Part shown: positions 51,263 to 59,933 of the stretch, piece by piece
Layout of the letters: each line of letters begins with the position of its first letter
How positions within the stretch are numbered: the first letter of the stretch is position 1
NCBI GenBank assembly: GCA_023421675.1
Contig: JAEZTC010000011.1
Span: 1 to 64,000, forward strand
Length of the DNA stretch: 64,000 nucleotides
Source: Bacillota bacterium
Lineage (GTDB): Bacteria > Bacillota > Clostridia > Acetivibrionales > JANLFN01
Direction of reading: 5' to 3'
Program-made: the position numbers and the translations under genes
The notes under the pieces: model-generated
Seen by the model: the letters and a program-made list of their open reading frames with translations, nothing else
The model's database searches: none
What the model was told of the DNA's origin: nothing

Positions 51263-53281
51263 ATGTCTAAAAAAATTACTATTTTAATAACAGTATTTAT
51301 TACATTACTGATGCAATTTTCAGTAACATACAGCGAAACTGGCATAAAAGCATTTTATTCCGGCAAGGTCTTTTCATGTTCCCAACTATTATTGGACAAG
51401 AATAATAATTATTTGATAAAATCATCTGATTTTGATTCAATTACCGGTTCAAGTACAAGCTTTGACATCGATAATAAAATAGTAACAATTAAATTTTCCG
51501 GTGCAGAATATGCATGTGCCCTCGAAACCGAAAATACGGATGCTTCAGTTCAAATTTCATATTCGCTGCCTGTAATTATAAAAGATTCATTATATTTGCC
51601 CCTTGATTTTATCAAAAATACATTCAATCTTTTGATAAAATATGACAAAGACAGTGCAGCAATATATGTACTGCCTTCTAATCAGTCATATTCCACAGAA
51701 ACTTACGACTTTATAAATATTACGAACAAGTATTCAGTAGCCAGTTCTAAAGAATTTTATCTGGATTTCAATCAATCCGGAAGTGAATTTAGCGATACAT
51801 CAATTGCTGTTCACGATACAGACCAGCAATATTCAGCGATAATTAACTGTGACAGTTTCAGCACACCCACAGTTAATGCAATAAAGAAATACTCTGATGA
51901 TGCTAATGCTTCAAATGAAAAGCTTTTTGACAAGTTCGTAGAATACAGAAAAAACAGCTATGATTCATTAAACACTTACTTTACAAATACATTCCTTTTG
52001 GGAGATAAAAATGGCAATGAAGCTGCCATGAAGATGATTAGCAAGTCAGAAGGCAGCTTGTACGGTGTTAAAACATATCAGTACATCTATGATACAGGAC
52101 GCTTCAACTCTACCAAATGGGAAGAAAAAATACATGTTGATTTTGTTATACCGGTATATGCAAATGGAACTATTTATAATGTAGATTTTACTCTCGATAA
52201 AGGACTTATTAATGATACAACACTTAAGAAAATGACAGGTCTTCTGCAATCGATACAAATCGAAGGACTTTCATCTCAACAGGATATTCCTGATTTATTT
52301 AAGGATGCCGAGGTCATAAATGCAGCAAACAAAGGGATTTATAGCACAACTTACGATAATAAAGATACTACCTCTATTATGTTAGGAAACAATTACAGTG
52401 TATCAATTCCATCTGCTTATATTCCATGGAACAGCAATAGTATTTCTTATGATGCAGGTTATACAAGCTATAAAATTAATGAAAACACTGATATTTCCTT
52501 TAGTTACGAACCATCTGAAACAGTTGACACCATAGTTAAAAAAATAGATTCAGTTTCAGCAACCATTGGCAGTAATGTAAGTATTACAGACCTTGGAAAC
52601 ATTAATATCGGGAAAAGAGATTTTATTTATATTTTATATCAAACAGGTACAAAGGAAAACCCACAGTACTTCTATGACTTTTACACATATTCAGGTACCG
52701 AACTATATACATTCAGGTATCATAGTAAAACCTGTCCTATTGAATCAGAAATAAATAACCTTCACAATATTCTTCAATCCTTTAAACCTTCGGTAAATCT
52801 TATGTCTGAAGTTATACCCCCAGCTAAAAATGAAATAACTTATCAAAGTTACGGGGGGAAGGAAGCAGGATTCAGTATATCAGTTCCTCAAAAATGGATT
52901 ATTAATAAAAAGGCTGATAAGGAAAGCAATGATATTGTTTATACTGTAAAAAGTCCGGATTATTCCGGCTCATTCGATATAAGCATATACAATAAAGATA
53001 CAGCCGCCATTGATCTTTTCCGGGATAAACAATATAAGATATTGTCAAGTAGTATTTATATAAATGATGGAATAACAAGTAAAAGGACTCTGGTTAACTA
53101 CCTTGGCTCAGATGGGAAAAGACGTCTATCTTTTATTAAGGAATTAAGAACGAAAAACTCAACCTATACATTAGTTGTCTCAGTAAATGAATATATGACC
53201 AGTAACGGAAGAATAACCGATAATTCAATTAATTCAATAATTAATACAATTTCAAGAACATTCAAGTTAATAAATGAATAA
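51263..53281 (+). CDS. Large secreted protein, copper-amine-oxidase-like N-terminal domain
   Basis: A 672-residue protein. Its signal peptide (ITILITVFITLLMQFSVTYS) is followed by a region resembling the copper amine oxidase N-terminal-like domain common in clostridial surface proteins (YSGKVFSCSQLLLDKNNNYL, SLYLPLDFIKNTFNLLI, about residues 30-140). After that come two or three beta-rich segments with repeated patterns such as YSVSIPSAYIPW and FSISVPQKWIINK, which may be related to each other. It lacks an LPXTG or lipobox. Probably extracytoplasmic. Function is not known. It is a single-gene unit with its own promoter and terminator. Confidence 0.75.
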   Translation: MSKKITILITVFITLLMQFSVTYSETGIKAFYSGKVFSCSQLLLDKNNNYLIKSSDFDSITGSSTSFDIDNKIVTIKFSGAEYACALETENTDASVQISYSLPVIIKDSLYLPLDFIKNTFNLLIKYDKDSAAIYVLPSNQSYSTETYDFINITNKYSVASSKEFYLDFNQSGSEFSDTSIAVHDTDQQYSAIINCDSFSTPTVNAIKKYSDDANASNEKLFDKFVEYRKNSYDSLNTYFTNTFLLGDKNGNEAAMKMISKSEGSLYGVKTYQYIYDTGRFNSTKWEEKIHVDFVIPVYANGTIYNVDFTLDKGLINDTTLKKMTGLLQSIQIEGLSSQQDIPDLFKDAEVINAANKGIYSTTYDNKDTTSIMLGNNYSVSIPSAYIPWNSNSISYDAGYTSYKINENTDISFSYEPSETVDTIVKKIDSVSATIGSNVSITDLGNINIGKRDFIYILYQTGTKENPQYFYDFYTYSGTELYTFRYHSKTCPIESEINNLHNILQSFKPSVNLMSEVIPPAKNEITYQSYGGKEAGFSISVPQKWIINKKADKESNDIVYTVKSPDYSGSFDISIYNKDTAAIDLFRDKQYKILSSSIYINDGITSKRTLVNYLGSDGKRRLSFIKELRTKNSTYTLVVSVNEYMTSNGRITDNSINSIINTISRTFKLINE

Positions 53282-53289
53282 GCAAAGAA

Positions 53290-53322
53290 AAGGAACCTGA
53301 ATTTTCAGGTTCCTTATTTATT
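53290..53322. terminator. Bidirectional terminator between secreted-protein gene and prfB
   Basis: AAGGAACCTGAA pairs with TTCAGGTTCCTT, a near-perfect 12-bp stem with a very small loop. T-rich sequence follows on the plus strand and A-rich sequence flanks the other side. Confidence 0.85.
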
Positions 53323-53328
53323 TTATAT

Positions 53329-54448
53329 TTAACTCTTTTTACTCCCTTCAACACCGCTTGCAAGATAGGAGTTTATAAACCCATCAAGTTCACCATCCAT
53401 CACAGCTCCTACATTGCCATCCTCATAGTTGGTTCTGTGATCCTTCACGAGAGTATAAGGACAAAATACATAAGATCTTATCTGGCTTCCCCATGCAATT
53501 TCCATTTGCACACCTTTTAAATCCTCGATCTTTTCCTTGTTTTCTTTTTCTTTTAGCTGTAAAAGTTTCGCTTTCAACATCTTCATTGCAGTATCCCTGT
53601 TCTGGAACTGTGAACGTTCAGTTTGGCAGGAAACTACAACCCCTGTTGGAATATGTGTAATTCTAATTGCAGATTCTGTTTTATTTACGTGCTGACCGCC
53701 TGCTCCGCTTGACCTGTAGGTATCTACCCTCAAATCATCCGGATTAATATCAACCTGCACGTCCTCGTCCAATTCCGGCATTACATCAAGTGACGCAAAA
53801 GATGTATGTCTTCTTCCAGAAGCATCAAATGGCGATATACGCACAAGTCTATGGACACCTTTTTCGGATCTCAGATATCCATAAGCGTTCTCACCTATAA
53901 CATGAATGGTAACACTTTTAATTCCTGCTTCATCACCATCAAGGAAATCAAGTGTTTTAACTATAAATCCTCTTCCTTCAGCCCATCTGGTATACATTCT
54001 CAAAAGCATCTGAACCCAATCCTGAGCTTCAGTTCCACCTGCCCCAGCATGTAATGTCAATATTGCATTGTTCTTATCATACTGACCTGTAAGAAGGGTT
54101 TCAATCTTAAGCTTTTCATACTCAGCCTTAAGACTTGAAAGACCTTCCCGGATTTCAGGAATTACACTTTCGTCCTGTTCCTCCATACCTAGCTGATTTA
54201 AGGTTTTAAGATCTTCCAGCAAGTTTTCCAGCCTTTGAAATCTTTCCAATTTGGTTTTAATATTCTTTGTTTTCTGAAGTATCTTCTGCGAATTCTCAAT
54301 ATCATTCCAGAAGTCTGGTTCTGTAGCTTTCATCTCAAGTTCTGCGATTTCATCGTTCAGTCTTGCGATGTCAAAGTGAAGCCCTCATTTCATCCAGAGC
54401 ACCCTTAATTTCATCAATCTCAACTTTAAACTGTTCAAGTTCGATCAA
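53329..54448 (-). CDS. prfB: Peptide chain release factor 2, with programmed +1 frameshift
   Basis: RF2 recognises UGA and UAA stops. The main frame (347 codons, from the frameshift to 53329) has SPFDASGRRHTSF (stop-codon recognition) and the catalytic SSGAGGQHVNKTES (GGQ). The first 25 codons lie in another frame: TTG start at 54446-54448 (GGAG site 9 bases upstream), ending AGG GCT TCA CTT TGA C at about 54370-54382. Skipping the T of TGA gives CTT-GAC and joins the two frames as ..MRASLDIARLNDEIAE... This is the classic autoregulatory shift of prfB. Total about 372 residues. Confidence 0.93.
54370..54376 (-). promoter_or_regulatory. prfB: prfB +1 frameshift site (CTT TGA C)
   Basis: The in-frame TGA (54371-54373) follows the slippery CTT, and C comes next. 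An AGGG stretch a few bases upstream can pair with 16S rRNA, as in other prfB genes. When RF2 is scarce the ribosome slips +1 and completes the protein. Confidence 0.9.
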
Positions 54449-54545
54449 CTATATCATCTCCTTAATTAAAAGTTCAATATATTATAACATATCAGGAAAA
54501 ACATTTTACAGTTATAGATTTTTTACTCAACTCTTTATCAATTAA

Positions 54546-55130
54546 CTATTTACCTTCAAGTTCATGGGTGAAAATTATTGCATCTGCTATTGCTTTCATG
54601 GTTAGCCTGCTATCCATACTCTTTTTTCTGATTTTTTCATAAGCGTCATTTTCACTTATTCCTTCACGCTGCATAAGTATCCACTTTGCACGTTCAACTG
54701 CTTTCCTAGTTTCATAGTTTTCTGTCATTTCTTTGAGTTTTGAGTTTACTTCAATTATCCTTCTATAATAAAGATTTGCAATTTCTACAGTATTGAGAAG
54801 TAGCTCCCTGCTAACAGGTTTGAAGCAGTTGACCGAGACCTTTCCCTTATCTATAACACTGATATTGTCAATTTCTTTATAGTCTCCCAATGTTACACAT
54901 GAACAAAGCAGTTCTTCATCAATAGTCTCCAGAGTATTCTGTAATTCTCTGCCCTGCATGGCAAGATCTACAATAATAAAATCGGGGTTATAGCTTCGGA
55001 CAATCCGTAACAAGGAAACAGGATCAAAGCAGTTTCCCAGAAACATATAACCTGCTGGATTCAACATATTGCGAATGTTTATTTGGGAAGGATTGTCAGG
55101 AGTAGCAACTACATATTTTTCTCCAGCCAT
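54546..55130 (-). CDS. ANTAR-domain response-regulator-like antiterminator
   Basis: A 194-residue protein. The first ~115 residues resemble a receiver fold (PDFIIVDLAMQG with an aspartate) but with weak conservation of the acidic pocket. Residues ~140-190 form an ANTAR RNA-binding helical bundle (ETRKAVERAKWILMQREGIS and AYEKIRKKSMDSRLTMKAIA). ANTAR proteins bind paired hexaloop RNA hairpins to stop termination. It is related in plan to clostridial NitR-type regulators of nitrogen genes. It is divergent from amt-glnK, whose leader contains an intrinsic terminator, which suggests the target. Confidence 0.85.
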   Translation of the reverse strand: MAGEKYVVATPDNPSQINIRNMLNPAGYMFLGNCFDPVSLLRIVRSYNPDFIIVDLAMQGRELQNTLETIDEELLCSCVTLGDYKEIDNISVIDKGKVSVNCFKPVSRELLLNTVEIANLYYRRIIEVNSKLKEMTENYETRKAVERAKWILMQREGISENDAYEKIRKKSMDSRLTMKAIADAIIFTHELEGK

Positions 55131-55460
55131 AATAACCGCCTTTAGTGATTTTTTTCGTCAGTAAATTAATTTGCCTTACTATTGACCTTAATTATATTAT
55201 TCAAGATAAATATATTTATCCTTACCGTTCTATAGGTTAATATATCAGAAAAAATTTATAAAATAAAGAGTCTTTTTATCAGTCATAATCCATTAATAAA
55301 AAATATTGCAAGTTTGCTACGTGAGAATTTCATTTTTTAAAAAATATGGGTACAATGAATATCAACAATACTCTCAAAACAAACACAGTAAAGTTAAGGG
55401 CGCTTAAATAACATTGTATGATAATAACAAATTCACATATGAATTTAGCAAAAAATCATA
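55131..55460. other. Intergenic stretch between the ANTAR gene and the amt promoter
   Basis: AT-rich sequence with no ORF. A GGCGCTTA motif at 55397-55404 recurs at 55518-55525 inside the leader terminator. Nothing else recognisable. Confidence 0.45.
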
Positions 55461-55489
55461 TTGCATTTTGCAAACAGTAGTGTTATAAT
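55461..55489 (+). promoter_or_regulatory. Promoter of amt-glnK
   Basis: TTGCAT (55461-55466), a 17-base spacer and a perfect TATAAT (55484-55489). Transcription would begin near 55496, about 22 bases before the leader terminator. Confidence 0.7.
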
Positions 55490-55517
55490 AACATCAATCG
55501 ATGAAGAAATAAGTGAA

Positions 55518-55555
55518 GGCGCTTATCAGATTATTCTGATAAAGTGTCTTTTTTT
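55518..55555 (+). terminator. Leader terminator of amt (attenuator)
   Basis: GGCGCTTATCAG pairs with CTGATAA-A-GTGTC (one bulged A, two G-U pairs) around a 6-base ATTATT loop, followed by seven T. It lies ~155 bases upstream of the amt start, so most transcripts would stop before amt unless antitermination occurs. Confidence 0.75.
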
Positions 55556-55711
55556 ATTTCAAAAAAAATTATTATAGAATCCCATCGGTGCGATTCATAA
55601 ATGGAGCTCCAAAAGTAATTATCAAAGTCGATAATTCTCCTAAGTCATTATCATTATTTAAAATTTATTTTGCCCGTTTTAGGCATGGTTAAATTAAAGG
55701 AGGAGTCGAAA

Positions 55712-57037
55712 ATGAAATCAAAAAAACTTTTTGGATTATTTATTTTTATTGTTGTTCTTTTTTGTTTATCAGGTGCTGCTTTTGCAGAGGGTGATGCCCC
55801 TAAAATAGACACTGGTGATACGACTTTTAATATTCTTTCAACTGTTCTCGTATTTATAATGACACCTGGTTTGGCTTTCTTTTATGGCGGTATGGTAAGA
55901 AAGAAAAATGTTTTAAATACAATGATGAGTTCATTTGTAATAATAGCGATAGTATCTATTCAATGGGTAATAATAGGCTATACGCTTGCATTTGGTCCTG
56001 ACAAGGGCCACCTTATAGGAGGACTTGACTGGCTGGGCTTTAATTCAGTAGGCGGCGACCCAAACGCAGCATATGCAGCTACTATCCCACATGCATCCTT
56101 TGCCATGTTTCAAATGATGTTTGCTATTATAACTCCTGCACTTATCACTGGAGCAATCGCAGAAAGAATGAGATTCCCGGCGCTTATAATATTTGTAACC
56201 TTGTGGTCCTTCCTGGTATATGATCCTCTGGCTCACTGGGTATGGGGCGTTGGCGGATGGTTAAGAAATCTTGGTGCTCTTGACTTTGCAGGCGGTACAG
56301 TTGTTCACATAAGCTCAGGTATTTCAGGACTTGTGGCATGTATTATGTTAGGTAAGCGTAAAAAATCCTCCAGCATGACGCCTCACAACATACCATTTGT
56401 ACTGCTTGGAGCAGGATTACTTTGGTTTGGCTGGTTCGGATTCAATGCCGGAAGTGCACTGCAAGCAAACGGGGCTGCTTTGAATGCTTTTGTTACAACT
56501 AATACAGCTGCTGCTGCTGCAACACTCTCATGGATTTTAATAGAATATTTCCATCATGGAAAATCAACAGTTCTTGGGGCAGCGACCGGCGCTGTAATCG
56601 GTCTGGTAGCGATTACTCCAGGGGCAGGTTTTGTAACACCTATGTACTCAATTATAATCGGATTACTGGTAAGCCCGATATGTTATTTTGCAATTACTGT
56701 TATTAAATCAAAGTTCGGTTATGACGATGCACTTGATGCTTTTGGATGCCATGGCATAGGCGGTATCTGGGGAGCTTTAGCAACAGGTATATTTGCAAAT
56801 TATGGCGGTGCAAAAGGTCTTATAAGCGGCAATCCTGCTCAGCTCCTATATCAATTAATAGCAGTCGCTGTTACAATAGTTCTTGCAATTGTTATGACAG
56901 TAGTGATACTTAAGGTAACTTCGATTTTCACTAAGCTCCGTGTAAGCGAGAGAGATGAAGATGACGGCCTTGATATAGCTGAACATGGTGAAGATGCTTA
57001 CCCTGATTTCACTTCAGACCAAAGCATTATATTATAG
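55712..57037 (+). CDS. amt: Ammonium transporter (Amt/AmtB)
   Basis: A 441-residue ammonium channel. A signal-peptide-like first helix (KKLFGLFIFIVVLFCLSGAAFA) is followed by eleven membrane segments. It has GDTTFNILSTVLVFIMTPGLAFFYGG, the conserved HASFAMFQMMFA, the DFAGGTVVHISSG motif, and the pore His pair region DAFGCHGIGGIWGAL. The ATG at 55712 was chosen because AAAGGAGG lies 8 bases upstream. An earlier TTG at 55670 lacks a site. It is coupled to glnK downstream. Confidence 0.95.
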   Translation: MKSKKLFGLFIFIVVLFCLSGAAFAEGDAPKIDTGDTTFNILSTVLVFIMTPGLAFFYGGMVRKKNVLNTMMSSFVIIAIVSIQWVIIGYTLAFGPDKGHLIGGLDWLGFNSVGGDPNAAYAATIPHASFAMFQMMFAIITPALITGAIAERMRFPALIIFVTLWSFLVYDPLAHWVWGVGGWLRNLGALDFAGGTVVHISSGISGLVACIMLGKRKKSSSMTPHNIPFVLLGAGLLWFGWFGFNAGSALQANGAALNAFVTTNTAAAAATLSWILIEYFHHGKSTVLGAATGAVIGLVAITPGAGFVTPMYSIIIGLLVSPICYFAITVIKSKFGYDDALDAFGCHGIGGIWGALATGIFANYGGAKGLISGNPAQLLYQLIAVAVTIVLAIVMTVVILKVTSIFTKLRVSERDEDDGLDIAEHGEDAYPDFTSDQSIIL

Positions 57038-57105
57038 TAAATTTATATATCTTGTTAACAAGATTTTATAAATAAATTATAATTTAAAAAGAGAGGTGAC
57101 ATAGT

Positions 57106-57444
57106 ATGAAAAAAATAGAAGCAATTATACGTCCCGGCAAACTCGAGGAGATCAAAGATGCACTAAACAAATTCAATGTGCATGGTCTTACAATAAGTCA
57201 GGTAATGGGCTGCGGTTTACAGAAAGGCAGAAAAGAGTATTATAGGGGTACTGAGGTAACCTTAAACCTTTTGCCGAAAATTAAAATAGAAATTGTAACC
57301 AAAGACGATCATGTTGATGATATTATCAGGCTTATATCAGAAGAAGCTAAAACCGGTGAAGTCGGTGACGGTAAAATATTCATTTATGATATAACAGATG
57401 TAATCAGGATAAGAACTGGCGAAAGAGGCGAAGGCGCAATCTGA
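57106..57444 (+). CDS. glnK: PII nitrogen-regulatory protein (GlnK/GlnB family)
   Basis: A 112-residue PII trimer subunit that senses ATP/ADP and 2-oxoglutarate and gates the Amt channel. It has MKKIEAIIRPGKLEEIKDAL at the N terminus, a T-loop with the usual Tyr (RKEYYRG), the B-loop KTGEVGDGKIF, and the C-loop RTGERGEGAI. The position immediately after amt is the typical glnK arrangement. Confidence 0.95.
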   Translation: MKKIEAIIRPGKLEEIKDALNKFNVHGLTISQVMGCGLQKGRKEYYRGTEVTLNLLPKIKIEIVTKDDHVDDIIRLISEEAKTGEVGDGKIFIYDITDVIRIRTGERGEGAI

Positions 57445-57478
57445 TTACTTATAGAAATAATCTTCAAAAAAGCATCAA

Positions 57479-57521
57479 AAAAGGAACATCCAGGTTCAAA
57501 CACCAGGTGTTCCTTTTTTTG
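57479..57521 (+). terminator. Terminator after glnK
   Basis: AAAAGGAACA and TGTTCCTTTT form the stem, with an inner CCAGGTTC/CACCAGG part, followed by a T tract. It can also serve the convergent lipoprotein gene. Confidence 0.85.
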
Positions 57522-57540
57522 TACATAAACGAATTAGAAA

Positions 57541-58239
57541 TTATTGTTGAAATAATTCAGGCGTAACGCCCACCTCAGTAATCATTGCCAATGTACTATT
57601 ATCAGTAACTTCGCCCTCATCTGAACTAATATTAAAAGCAAATATTACAGCAAAATAGTTTCCATCATCTTTTATTTCCTTATAGGAATTAAGTTTTTTA
57701 ATGTTATCACCATCAACTTTAAAGTAGTATTCAATAGAACTTCCTGTACCACCTTCCATTGATTCAGGCAAGGCACCCATTACTTTAACAACATCGGATT
57801 TCTTATCTCCTAATTTTATACCCTTTACTGTAAATTGTGATTCGTCATTAGCGTTATCCTTAGAGATAGCAATATTTTCAGATACATCATTTCTATATAC
57901 AACAGATAACTGTCCATATGTAGTTGTTAAATCTTCTTTACCTTGACCTAGCGCTTTTTCAATATCAGCTTTTGTAGAACCAAACTTAACCGACTTACCA
58001 TCTTTTGTTTTAAATGCAAAATCATCCAACTTTAATGCCTGGCTGTCTGATTTTTTTTCATCAGAAGTACTTTTCGCTTTATCAGTTGATACATTACTGC
58101 TTGCTTTTGAAACAGTATCACTGTTACTTGCCTTACTTTCCTTATCACCGCATGAAGTCATTGAGAACATGAATGCAACGCATAATAATGCAACAACAGT
58201 TATATTAAAACCATGCTTTAGTACTTTAACTTTTTTCAT
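57541..58239 (-). CDS. Lipoprotein, downstream copy of a paralogous pair
   Basis: A 232-residue protein. Signal peptide with lipobox SMTSCG; the Ser/Lys-rich linker (about 25-65) leads to a domain of about 165 residues with the pattern FKTKDGKSVKFGSTKADIEK, GQLSVVYR, FTVKGIKLGDKKSDVVKVMG. This shares motifs with its neighbour at 58261, so the two are tandem duplicates. The repeated KGIKLGDKK.DV module within one protein (two copies, about 70 and 140) looks like an SmpA/OmlA-type lipoprotein fold. Function unknown. Confidence 0.75.
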   Translation of the reverse strand: MKKVKVLKHGFNITVVALLCVAFMFSMTSCGDKESKASNSDTVSKASSNVSTDKAKSTSDEKKSDSQALKLDDFAFKTKDGKSVKFGSTKADIEKALGQGKEDLTTTYGQLSVVYRNDVSENIAISKDNANDESQFTVKGIKLGDKKSDVVKVMGALPESMEGGTGSSIEYYFKVDGDNIKKLNSYKEIKDDGNYFAVIFAFNISSDEGEVTDNSTLAMITEVGVTPELFQQ

Positions 58240-58260
58240 TTATATTATCCCCTTAGTTAA

Positions 58261-58929
58261 TTAGCTCAAATCTACATACAATACTGTAACAGATTTAAGA
58301 GTATCATCATCGGCAAATTTAAATAAATAACTTATGTACTTTGCATTTGATGTATCTTCCATCATATCTCTTTGAGCTGCAACAAATGTACCATTTTCAC
58401 CGTTCACTTTAAAGTAATATTCAGCTTCTGTTTTATCTGCAGTTACATCACTAAATGGCTTGCTGGGCTCACCCAATGCCTTTATAACATCAGCCTTTTT
58501 ATCTCCTAACTTTATACCCTTAAACGTATACTCAGATTGCTCGTCTGAGCTCATTTTCTGGAATATAATGGTATTTGCAATATCATCTTTGTATGTAACA
58601 GAAAGTTGTCCGTATTCATACATATCCTGGAAGCTTCCTTCCTTACCCTCACCTAGAAGCTTAACAACATCTTCTTTCTTCATTCCAAGAGTAACTTCTT
58701 TTCCATCTTTTGATTTAACACTAAATTCAGAAAGCTTTACTTCCTTACCTGTACCTTTATCAGCTGCTGATTTTCCAGTTGAACTTTCAACTACTGCAGC
58801 TGTATTGGAATTTGAATCGGCAGACTTATCGTCACTTCCGCAACCTGCCATTGTAAATACCATAGATACGGATAACGTGAAAACTACAATTGTCCCAATT
58901 GCCTTTGAAAAAATGTTTTTGTGTTTCAT
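58261..58929 (-). CDS. Lipoprotein, upstream copy of a paralogous pair
   Basis: A ~222-residue protein. Lipobox TMAGCG, then a linker and a domain with VKSKDGKEVTLGMKKEDVVK, YGQLSVTYKDD, and FKGIKLGDKKADVIKALGEP. The same order of motifs as the gene 21 bases downstream supports tandem duplication. It is likely a surface lipoprotein. The ATG at 58929 has GGAGGT 5 bases upstream. Confidence 0.75.
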   Translation of the reverse strand: MKHKNIFSKAIGTIVVFTLSVSMVFTMAGCGSDDKSADSNSNTAAVVESSTGKSAADKGTGKEVKLSEFSVKSKDGKEVTLGMKKEDVVKLLGEGKEGSFQDMYEYGQLSVTYKDDIANTIIFQKMSSDEQSEYTFKGIKLGDKKADVIKALGEPSKPFSDVTADKTEAEYYFKVNGENGTFVAAQRDMMEDTSNAKYISYLFKFADDDTLKSVTVLYVDLS

Positions 58930-59056
58930 TTCTACCTCCAATATTTAAGCATAATTTTTTTGTCTTTTAATAGTATACTTATCATTATCGATTGAAATAA
59001 AGTGAATTTGTTGCTCTTTTTCGTTTTATTTTGCCATTTTGTATACAATTTTGCAC

Positions 59057-59085
59057 AAAAAATAAAACTGCTTTTTAGCAGTTTC
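59057..59085 (-). terminator. Terminator after the HAD gene
   Basis: AAACTGCT and AGCAGTTT form an 8-bp stem with a short loop. On the minus strand it is followed by TATTTTTTG. It ends the Lrp-aminotransferase-HAD operon. Confidence 0.8.
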
Positions 59086-59103
59086 ATTCATTATTTTTAT
59101 CTT

Positions 59104-59919
59104 TTATAAGAATTTCTTTATAGCCACTGCAACTCCATCCTCGTCATTAGTAAGAGTGATATAGCCCGCAATCTCTTTTAGAGAGTCTTCCCCATTACCC
59201 ATGGCAATACCTAAGCCAGCCATTTTTATCATTGAATAATCATTTTCATTGTCACCAATTGCAATTACTTCTTCATTAATTATTCCATATCTTTTCATGA
59301 TGAAATCAAGTGCATTTGCCTTACTTACTCCCCGGTTCATTACTTCAAAATTGTCGTCAAAAGAACTCATTACCTCGATCGTTTCAACTTCTTCTGCCCT
59401 TTTTCTGGCCTTAAGAAGCTGTTGTCTGTCATCAGAAACAACCACAATTTTTGAAGCTTTCAGGTGTGAATTGCCGATAACGCTTTTTACATCATCAACA
59501 ACCTGTACATCAATTCTATCCTCAGGCTCCAGATTTTTATTAAGCTGTGAATAAAATGTCGATCCATACATGAGTTTCTCTGTATACATGGTATCATTAA
59601 CATATGTATGAAAATAAATATTTTCATCATGGCAAATGTCTATTATTTTAAGACAGTCTTCAGGATTTAAGGAGTTTTCAAAAATCACCGAATCATCTGA
59701 TGCATCCCTTATAGTCGCCCCATTGCATGCTATAACAAGCTCCTGTGTGCCTATTTGTCTAGCGTACAGCTTGGCTCCTTTATATATCCTTCCCGAACAA
59801 ACTACAACTCTTACCCCATTCTGAATAACACGCTTGATTTCGTTAAGATTACGCTGTGATATTTGTTTGTGCGAATCGAGTAAGGTTCCATCCAGATCCA
59901 TTGCTACTAATTTGTACAT
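59104..59919 (-). CDS. Cof-type HAD-IIB phosphatase
   Basis: A 271-residue haloacid-dehalogenase-like hydrolase: motif I DLDGTLLDS, motif II VVCSGR, motif III Lys (GVSKANAL) and motif IV IGDNENDYSMIKMAG. A cap of the C2B type is inserted in the middle. Such enzymes dephosphorylate sugar phosphates, FMN or PLP-like substrates. The true substrate is unknown. It is 14 bases downstream of the aminotransferase gene and hence part of the T-box operon. Confidence 0.9.
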   Translation of the reverse strand: MYKLVAMDLDGTLLDSHKQISQRNLNEIKRVIQNGVRVVVCSGRIYKGAKLYARQIGTQELVIACNGATIRDASDDSVIFENSLNPEDCLKIIDICHDENIYFHTYVNDTMYTEKLMYGSTFYSQLNKNLEPEDRIDVQVVDDVKSVIGNSHLKASKIVVVSDDRQQLLKARKRAEEVETIEVMSSFDDNFEVMNRGVSKANALDFIMKRYGIINEEVIAIGDNENDYSMIKMAGLGIAMGNGEDSLKEIAGYITLTNDEDGVAVAIKKFL

Positions 59920-59933
59920 TTATTAATACCCTT

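Noticed and set aside
55490..55520. First hexaloop hairpin of an ANTAR motif
   Set aside because: ATCGAT with A1 and G4 occurs, but flanking bases do not form a stem, so I do not claim the motif.
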